Notes under the pieces: generated by a model | Databases searched by the model: none | Told to the model about the DNA's origin: nothing | Seen by the model: only the letters and a program-made list of their open reading frames with translations | Translations under genes and position numbers: made by a program | NCBI GenBank assembly: GCA_020744425.1 | Contig: JAGMUV010000028.1 | Span: 496,001 to 560,000, forward strand | DNA from: Dactylonectria macrodidyma | Taxonomy: Eukaryota; Ascomycota; Sordariomycetes; Hypocreales; Nectriaceae | Direction: 5' to 3' | DNA length: 64,000 nt | Shown here: one piece after another, positions 56,829 to 64,000 of the stretch | Layout of the letters: the number at the start of each line of letters is the position of its first letter | How positions within the stretch are numbered: position 1 is the stretch's first letter

Positions 56829-58732
56829 AGTTAACGTACATAATAAGCTTGCGTGACAAACAAGCTTGCGTGACAAAAATGCTAACTTATAAAATAAAAA
56901 TCACAATAAAAACACAACAAACTATTTTATTAATTAAAACAAATCGCTATCCTCATCTCCAGAGGTCTTAATTACAGCCTGACAGGTCCTTGCATTATGA
57001 CCAGCGTTTCTACAAGTTCCACAGCGCCTTTCCCTCCGCATCGCCGACCTCCCTTGACCACCACTTCTCGACGATTCAGCTGCTACCTGTGCATCAACAT
57101 CTCTCTGATCTATCTCACCCCTTCCCTCATCTACAGTCATCTTCCCTCCTTAACGTAGGCGGGCTCTTTTTGCTCTGCGCCGCTTACAAAGGGTCTCATT
57201 TGCCTGTCGAAGGATCTAGTTCTCAGACTTAAATAATGCCATTTGATGCATTATTGCCTTTATTCCCTTAGAAAATGACTCAAGCGCCTTAAGGATAGAT
57301 GCTAGAGAGCTGCTCTGATGCCTTCTCACTCATCTTTTAAAGTATTCAGACTGCGAACTGGCCTCAAGCACTGTCTTTAGGGTCTTTAAGACCTAAGGGT
57401 CAGGGAGGCCGACCTCCTCTGTAGCTAGTGTTAGAGTCCGTAGCTGCATATCAAGCTTTGATATGACATTTTCTGGGTCTAAAGGAGCAAGTCCAGCCCC
57501 TCGAAAACCTCCTTTGATATTGCTCGCCGTCATAGCGGCTTAGTGGGCGGCATAAACGGCTAGGAAGAACTCAGTCTTTAAAACGTGGGTTATAGAGCAT
57601 CTGATCAACCGCTCAATTTCTCGACCGTAGGCTGTTTTAAGCGGCCTAAAGCACCCAACATCAAGAGGCTAAAGTAAATAAGACGAATGAGGCGGCATAC
57701 AAAGCGTAATAATGTCGTTCTATTCACAATATTTCTTAAAGTCGACAGAGTAGTGACTTTCGTGCCTATTAAAGATCAGAAGACAATAGCGACCGGTCAA
57801 TCGATTCTTCATATGCCGGTCAAAGTGCTTAAGCCACTCAAGACCTGTTTCATTATCGGTCTAGCCATTTGGAGTTATTGCAATAGCCCAATCGCCCAGG
57901 AGGTTGCTTTCCCAGTACTAGCTAGCGAGGTGATATTAGCCCATAACCACGATGAACGGCTGGATCGCCCAGCCTTCTGCATTAATCGCCTGAATGACTA
58001 TAACCCATTCCCGGTTTCTAGGCTACACTTATTTCGGATTTCCACGCCTATCTACATCTATGACGACCATTCCGCTTGCGATTATGCCCATCATAAAGCC
58101 AGTCTCATCAAAGTTATAGATATCTGCTAGGTCAATACCATATTTCACAATTATGTTCTCTATAAGCCTGAACTAGTCGCGAATAATAGTCAGATCCTCG
58201 CATTTAGCTCTTTAATAGTTATATTTATAGAAAAAAACGCGTCTTAAGCTCTTAGTGTCGCCTAACGAAGTTAGAAGCCCAGCGCTTGCCGACGGGTGAC
58301 GCATCGCGGTCGGCGAGCAGTCGGTTGGCCATTTCTTTAACACCACGCAGTCGCGGGGGGAATCCTCGCGAATCCAGGTCGAGGATGAACTGAATAATGA
58401 TCTGCTCCTCTAGATCGGACAGCTTGCGCGATTTGGGGATCCAATCGCGTCTGGATTGAATGCCCTTCTGCCGGCGCCATAGCAGCATACGGCCAACTTT
58501 GTAGATCTCTGCAGCGCGTCGGAGCTTTAATTTCGGGTCATTTTGAAGGGCCTGAAGCGCAAGAAGGATTCTACCCTTAACATTAGGGTTAGATATATTT
58601 CGTGGTTGAGAATTAATTGATTAAATGGAGAAGATGTAGGTGAAGGGATTTTGTCACGCAAGCTTGTTTGTCACGCAAGCTTGTTTGTCACGCAAGCTTG
58701 TTTGTCACGCAAGCTTATCATGTACGTTACAG
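56829..58732 (-). mobile_element. Pogo-type (DDE_1) DNA transposon, mutated, with subterminal repeats
   Basis: About 1.9 kb bounded by CAGTTAACGTACATAATAAG..CTTGCG (left) and its counterpart ending CATGTACGTTACAG (right), followed inwards by the 17-mer GCTTGCGTGACAAACAA in two copies at the left and, inverted, four at the right. The minus strand encodes a transposase: an N-terminal CENP-B-like helix-turn-helix (SRKLSDLEEQIIIQFILDLD, RGFPPRLRGVKEMANRLLAD), the DDE domain (IYNFDETGFMMGIIASGMVV, then HDxxHS-like text, ITLCMPPHSSYLL*PLDVGC) and a Cys/His knuckle near the end (RCGTCRNAGHNARTC). At least eight in-frame stops, several at expected Trp or Gln codons, show it is dead and RIP-like. Confidence 0.85.
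58650..58716 (+). repeat. Subterminal 17-bp tandem repeat of the pogo element, four copies
   Basis: TTTGTCACGCAAGCTTG four times head to tail. Two inverted copies lie at 56847-56878 at the other end of the element. Such arrays are plausible transposase binding sites. Confidence 0.9.
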
Positions 58733-59306
58733 ATAATAGATACTTAATGTTAGTATAGTTTGAGTACCCATACCTATTAAATAGATTCTATACTTAAATG
58801 TAATCCCGATACATGCTAGCTAGCGCGTTGAGATTAAACCTCAAAAGCATGACCTGCCCTAAGTTGTTGCCAAGGATAACTAATAGCCCTCGTACATCCG
58901 CATGCGCCTGGCGGAACTCTAAGGGAAGTAGAAGAAAGCAATACCTATACCATGTAATCCACGAGCGATCTGTACTTATTCCGATCCCTACTCTAGCTTT
59001 CCTCTCGCGAATATAACCTTTCTTCAGATGCGTGGGCTCGGAGCTTTGGATGGCGCGAAGGCCGCTGCTTGTGAGAAGCTGAGTATTGTTAGCTTCAAAT
59101 GACAGGTAGTAGGAAGTGTCGCCGATATTAAAAGCCGTTAGCTTGTTACCAGTACCATGCACCACCACCCTTTCGACAACACCACCCTTTCGTCAGGCAA
59201 AAAAAAATTCCACCACCAAAACTCAGCTATTTCGCTTGCACAGAATTCGGCCAAAATAAAAATTATTTGCAAATGATTACCTCCTGTAAATTTACAATTG
59301 ATATAT
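58733..59306. other. Repeat remnant between two transposons
   Basis: No recognised gene. ACCACCCTTTCG occurs twice at 59.16-59.19 kb and may be the end of the DDE element whose tail follows. Confidence 0.35.
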
Positions 59307-59720
59307 CTATTGATCTTTAGATCTTTTAACTAACCACCCAGATCGAGTGGTACGCTGAGGTAGTATGGTTTCCTCTCTAACTTCAATAACCAAAGCAGCC
59401 TCCAATTTTAACCCTAACTCCTCCGAAGAGCTATCATCCACCACAACAAGCTTCTTTTCACTTCCTTTTTCGGAAATACCTTCTCCAGCTGCTAGAGCCT
59501 CGCTCAGAGTCACGAAACGCTTATTGGGATTAGGTATAGCCTTCCTCTTCTTCCCTCTCTTCAGACGAGCCAGTTCCTCCTCCAGACCAGCAATTCTCAT
59601 GGCATGCGCCGCCAACGTCTGCTGCTGAGCCTTAAACCCTTTACCTATCACGTTATACCGTCTCCGCGTCTTTAGTGTTTTGTTCAGCCCAAGATCACTA
59701 ATGTGGCGGCTGGTTTTTGG
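59307..59720 (-). pseudogene. C-terminal tail of a second DDE_1-type transposase
   Basis: Minus-strand text TLKTRRRYNVIGKGFKAQQQ, TLAAHAMRIAGLEEELARLK and RGKKRKAIPNPNKRFVTLSE is like the coiled-coil, basic C-terminal tail of CENP-B/DDE_1 transposases of fungi. It ends at 59307. Further upstream (above about 59.72 kb) the sequence belongs to the LINE on the other strand, so the transposase is cut by the LINE insertion. Confidence 0.6.
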
Positions 59721-62283
59721 TGTATCATCCGACCCTAAATACGGCGCCCGCTCTGGGGTCTTCTTCCCGTGGACCCCCCAGGTGCCTGACGCCCCTGACC
59801 TCCCCTTTTCTACGCTGATCTCAGCTGAGGAAGCGGAAGACGTGACGACAAAGACAGGAAACACATCTCCCGGCGCAGATAACGTGACTACAGCGATTAT
59901 CCGGGCCTGGTGGCCAGTTACTGGCGAATACATCCGGTGGCTTTACGAGAGATGTCTCTGCTTAGGGCACCACCCGAAGGCGTTTAAAGGCGCGGAGGTT
60001 ATTATGATCCCGAAGCCTGGCAAGAGGGATCTTTTTTCCCCGCGCGCTTGGAGACCGATTTCCTTACTTTCCTGCCTCGGCAAGGGATTGGAAAGATTGA
60101 TCGCAAGACGTCTCGCCTTTGTGGCGATCGACCGGAAGGTCCTGCACAAGAACCAAGCCGGGGCTCTGACGAAGAGGTCTGCTGTAGACCTCATTGCTGC
60201 CCTGGTCCACGATATCGAAGCTGCCCTCGCCCGAGGGCTCGTCGCGACTCTTATGACGATGGACGTTCAAGGCGCCTTCGATACAGTCCTCCGGAACCGA
60301 CTTCTGCTACGCCTCCGTCAGCAGGGCTGGCCGGACCCGCTGGTCTGCTGGGTGGCCTCTTTTATGACTGACCGCATAGCCCGAGTCCACTTCTAAGATG
60401 CGGTCACGCCTCTCTCTGCTCTAGAATGCGGTCTCCGTCAGGGCTCGCCTGTCTCGCCAGTCCTTTTCCTGCTCTATATAGAGCCGGTCTATAAGATCAG
60501 GGTCAAGCCGAACCCTTGCTCTAGGTTCAACCTGGTTACTATCATACGCTATGGCTATGCAGATGACATTGCCTCTCTCCACATTGGGGATACGCTTTGT
60601 AAGACGATAGACGAAGCGGAGATCAATATCGAAGAGATTGACTATTGGGGGCTTTATAATGAGGTCAGTTTCGACTCAGCTAAGACGGAGATAATGCACT
60701 TCTCGCGGAGACGAGAAGACTGCAGCCCGACGATCGTACACAAAGGTCAGACCAAGGTGCCGGAGAAAGCCCTCCGCTGGCTGGGCGTCTGGCTGGATAA
60801 GAAGCTATGGTTTAAGATATATGTGGAAAAATGGGCGATCATGGCCCGAGCTATCGCTAACCTCCTGCGAGGCCTCGCTAATACAGCCCGCAGTCCTCCC
60901 TCTAATAAGGTCCGTCTCGCCATTAAGACCTGTGTCCTTCCTGTTCTATTCTACGGGGCTGAGGCCTGGTACCCGGGAAAGACAGCGCTGTCCTTACGAG
61001 CAGGAGGACCCCAGGTTTCAACCAAGATCGATCACCTTCTTAACCGCCTTAAATCCGTCTTACATATCGGTATCCGCGCGATCCTTCCAACCTGGAAGAC
61101 GACCCCATTAGCTGCCCTTTACCACGAAAGCGGCATTCCGCCAGTCGAGCAGCTGCTAGATGCTACACGCCTGCGCCACGCAGCCCGGCTCCAGTCCCTG
61201 GATCCAAGGCACCCCCTCACAGCTAGGACTGTGATTCCGACCCCTAGGCCAGGCCAGAAGCCGATCTACAAGACCCGACTACAACGAACAGCCCTGCTCC
61301 TTCCGCCCTCGCCGCGGCCAGACCTCTTGCAGCGGAAATACAGCCCCGCCCAACTACATACACAACCGAAAGACGTCGCCGTCCCCGCTTTCCTCGCCTG
61401 GATCGAGACCCTGTCTGAAATAGATCTCATCGTCTACTCAGATGGATCCCGATCGTCTGCAGGGGCCGCGGGCTACGGGTACGTCATTCATCGCAACAAT
61501 CACAAAATCGGCGAGGGTCTAGGTCGGCTAGGTCCCGCCGAGGTCTTCGACGCGGAAGTCGCTGGTGCCCTCGCGGGCCTACGGCACGCAACGAGCGTGA
61601 CTCCGTCAGAGCCAGGCTCACGGATTTACATCTGTCTTGACAACACATCTGCAGCAGCCGGGCTGCTAGGCCAGCCCTCGGAATCCTCTCAGGCCCAGTT
61701 CCTAGAGTTCCATTCGATCGCACGAGCCCACGGGGCTACATCTGTACGATGGAGCCCTGGCCATAAAGGCATCCCCGGGAACGAGCAGGCCGACAAGCTG
61801 GCCAAAGCAGGTACGGAGCTACCGGAACCACCAGGACTGGCTCCATCCCTTGCTTTTAATAAGCGGAAGGCTAAGGCCCTCCCCAGAACCCTCTTCAAGA
61901 GCTGGTGGCAAGACCACGCCCCAGACTCTTATCAACCCTATATGCTAGAGGCAGCCGCCACTAGCCCAGCTGAATTGCAGCTTCCTCGGAAGACTCTTCG
62001 CCATCTCTTAGCAGCCCGCTCCGGCCACGGAGACTTTGCTGCATACCACGAGAGATTTGCCCACGATGACGCTCAGTTCGAGTGCTCATGCGGACGGCGG
62101 AAATCACCCGACCATCCCTTCTATTGCCGCAAGGTTGATCGCCGCCATCGGACAAAGTTGGGCCTTTTCCCGAAGCTGACGATCAATCGCGTAATAGGAC
62201 AAGACTCCGGCGAGTTCGTCACGATGATAGAGGCAGCACACTTCTTCCAAGAAATCTGCCCCCATCATCGCTCCCTCGTCTAG
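59720..62283 (+). mobile_element. Tad-like LINE, 5' truncated, reverse transcriptase plus RNase H, one in-frame stop
   Basis: One frame runs from about 59720 to 62283, broken only by TAA at 60394-60396. It reads GNTSPGADNVTTAIIRAWWP, PKPGKRDLFSPRAWRPISLL (RT motif region 2), TLMTMDVQGAFDTVLRNRLL with the first catalytic Asp, ECGLRQGSPVSPVLFLLYIE and RYGYADDIASLHIG with the YxDD box. A C-terminal RNase H domain follows: LIVYSDGSRSSAGAAGYGYV, DAEVAGALAGLRHAT, LDNTSAAAG and RWSPGHKGIPGNEQADKLAK; then a C-rich zinc-knuckle-like end. The endonuclease and ORF1 are missing, as expected of 5' truncation. The rest after 62283 is probably its 3' UTR (to about 62.54 kb). Confidence 0.92.
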
Positions 62284-63480
62284 AACCCCTAGAAGTTGCG
62301 GTGCCAACCGCTTCAGCCCCAGACCCCAATTCACTCTATACCCTTTTCCTTTGTCTCTTATTCTTCGGTGTAGTTAGAAGGCTCGGATCGTTATTCCGGG
62401 CTCGAAGACGCACCGCGCTGCACAGCAGCTTTGAATGCGGTTTCCCCCTGGTTCCCTCGAAAAATCGGATGCTATTGCAGTCGTCGGGCAGCGCCCTGAA
62501 CATCCGCTGACGGATGTCGGACATGAAATAATAGGTCAAATAGGGCTGCTTAATTGTTAGATGGAAGAGGAAGAAGGAACGTAATTTCGGCTCGCGTGGA
62601 GGGATGTTATTAGACTTACACGTGACTCGGACTGCGGGTCCGAGCCACGGGCCCGCTGGGCCCGTGGCCCCGGCCCCGGGTCGGTCTTAGCTAAGTTGTC
62701 GTCCCTCCTGTCCCCCTGCTTAATATAATAACGTATGTGATAAGCATGCGGCGCATCCAAGTATGCGGCGCACTTATACTGTATACCTTAAAAGCTAAAC
62801 CTTAAATTTTCTAAAACAGCATATCTAGGCCTAAGATTTTTAGGGATTTAATTTTAAATCTTTAATTAAAAAGTTAATAAAGAATCATTTTTTTAGATTT
62901 TTTTAAAAAATTATTAATGTCACGGGCCAGATGAGATCAACTCAAGAGGTAATGCCACTGTATTGCGAGAATACTACGATGAAGAGGAAAGAGAAAGCGG
63001 GCAGGCGCGTAGACGCGTAGACGCGTTGATAGTCCCTGTGGCCTGCCCCGTGCGTCCTAGTTACGTATCGACCCCACCCTGGGTCCAGCACTCCAGACGC
63101 TCCCGTCACATTCATGATAGTATTTTCCTTCTTAATTATCGACATAATTGTAACATTTGTATTTGTTGGTGTGGATCTGACTGTACAATCCGGGTTTAGC
63201 CACCGTCCCGATTTACACCTAATTTGTAAGGCAACAGCCGACATCACTGATCACAAAGCCAACTGCGGCGTCTCCCCTTTTTCTAGCTAGTCAGATCAAT
63301 CATAACACACAATTCCTATGCATCCTGCCGCGGCTAGCTTTCAATAGTATTCTTATTTGATCCTGAATCATAATGCTGAACGCGTTAGTGTGCCTAGCCA
63401 ATGGAAGACGCATTGACCCATAAAAACGCTATCGCGGCGCCCGGGCGCCGTTCCAGTGGGAGCCTTTTAAGGCTGAGTGT
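62284..63480. other. LINE 3' region and gene-free sequence with a GC hairpin
   Basis: No gene. 62645-62667 is a perfect 10-bp inverted repeat CCACGGGCCC..GGGCCCGTGG with loop GCT. 62.77-62.92 kb is AT-rich. Below 63.4 kb only short frames. Confidence 0.45.
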
Positions 63481-63838
63481 TGATGTCACGATGTGTATTT
63501 GGGTAGCAGGGCGTGTATATGGCGTGTGCCTGCTATAGCAATATCCTTCTAGCTATTTTAGCATAAAGGGTGTACAGGGACTCAGAGCGGGGACTTGACA
63601 AAAACAAGAACATACACACACCCAATCAGGTGCCACACACGACAAAAGCTCGTGACAGTTGATGTCACGATGTGTATTTGGGTAGCAGGGCGCGTATATG
63701 GCGTGTGCCTGCTATAGCAATATCCTTCTAGGTATTTTAGCATAAAGGGTGTACAGGGACTCAGAGCGGGGAGATGAGACAATCAAGAACATACACACAC
63801 CCAATCAGGTGCCTCACACGACAAAAGCTCGTGACAGT
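63481..63838. repeat. Two-copy tandem repeat, unit 179 bp
   Basis: GATGTCACGATGTGTATTTG begins at 63482 and again at 63661, and the two units agree almost base for base up to CGACAAAAGCTCGTGACAGT. A few substitutions separate them (for example GTGTATAT/GCGTATAT). No coding sense. Confidence 0.93.
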
Positions 63839-64000
63839 TGATGCAACTCCACTTCAGGAGATGCCCCCAGTTGCTTCGGGGACGCTAGGGGAGCTGGCAT
63901 GAAGTCGGGGGCGCTAGGGGAACTAGCGTGGACAAGGGAGCCTTGGAGGCAGGGGATGTGATGGACTCAATACGGCTAGGATGATCAGGATGATGGACAG
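63839..64000. other. Short GGGGCGCTAGGGGA repeats at the right edge
   Basis: GGGGACGCTAGGGGAGCTGG near 63880 and GGGGGCGCTAGGGGAACTAG near 63910 are two copies of a unit of about 29 bases. No gene; the region continues past the window. Confidence 0.6.

Noticed and set aside
58650..58716. CRISPR-like array of 17-bp repeats
   Set aside because: Repeats are head to tail without spacers, have inverted partners at the other end of a transposon, and the genome is eukaryotic.
58794..59168. 124-codon minus frame between the two transposons
   Set aside because: No domain recognised; probably part of mutated repeat DNA.
63481..63838. Long terminal repeats of a retrotransposon
   Set aside because: The two copies are directly adjacent with nothing between them and have no TG..CA ends or primer binding site.

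Overview
The window is genomic DNA of a filamentous ascomycete (Pezizomycotina, most likely Sordariomycetes). Genes carry short introns of about 45-115 bases with GT..AG borders, there are several Zn2Cys6 regulators and sugar transporters, and relics in the right half carry TGG-to-TAG/TGA and CAA-to-TAA changes of the kind made by repeat-induced point mutation (RIP). The species cannot be named from the sequence.

Left part (1-12.8 kb): a sugar transporter cut by the window edge (1-1424, minus), an NmrA-like relic and an arrestin-like relic facing each other across a pyrimidine-rich tract (1.8-3.9 kb), a Zn2Cys6 regulator (4.3-6.1 kb), 2 kb without genes, an intact GH43 glycosidase (8.1-9.7 kb), and a small gene graveyard (10.4-12.8 kb) holding pieces of two sugar transporters, an aromatic amino acid decarboxylase and an RGS-domain protein.

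Core (13.4-36.5 kb): a dense run of genes about tryptophan and aromatic acids. In order: indoleamine 2,3-dioxygenase (IDO), kynureninase, an AAAP amino acid transporter, kynurenine formamidase (frameshifted), a gentisate 1,2-dioxygenase-like bicupin, a fumarylacetoacetate-hydrolase-family enzyme, a Zn2Cys6 regulator, a salicylate-hydroxylase-like FAD monooxygenase, a decayed arylamine N-acetyltransferase, an intact cytosolic-type tryptophanyl-tRNA synthetase (TrpRS), and a second Zn2Cys6 regulator. Three divergent pairs share promoters. The first three enzymes convert tryptophan to kynurenine and then anthranilate; no kynurenine 3-monooxygenase or 3-hydroxyanthranilate dioxygenase is present, so this looks like catabolism through anthranilate rather than NAD synthesis. 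The monooxygenase, ring-cleaving cupin and hydrolase form a gentisate-type ring-cleavage module. The TrpRS could keep translation going when tryptophan is depleted, or protect against a tryptophan analogue. The hexamer CGGAAC/GTTCCG recurs in five of the promoters.

Middle (36.5-46.4 kb): a regulator fragment, an intact divergent pair of sugar transporter and Zn2Cys6 regulator (38.4-42.9 kb), then a regulator pseudogene and a transporter pseudogene, both full of tryptophan-to-stop changes.

Right part (46.8-64 kb): repeat-rich, decaying DNA. A Tc1/mariner element with matching terminal repeats and TA target duplication, a CorA-like membrane gene with a frameshift, NACHT and ankyrin (NLR-type) relics, a MITE-like element with telomere-like repeats, a pogo-type element with subterminal repeats, a second DDE transposase tail, a Tad-like LINE with reverse transcriptase and RNase H, and a 179-bp tandem duplication. 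Inside this region lies an apparently intact four-exon gene for a small, cysteine-rich secreted protein (55288-55770), a candidate effector.
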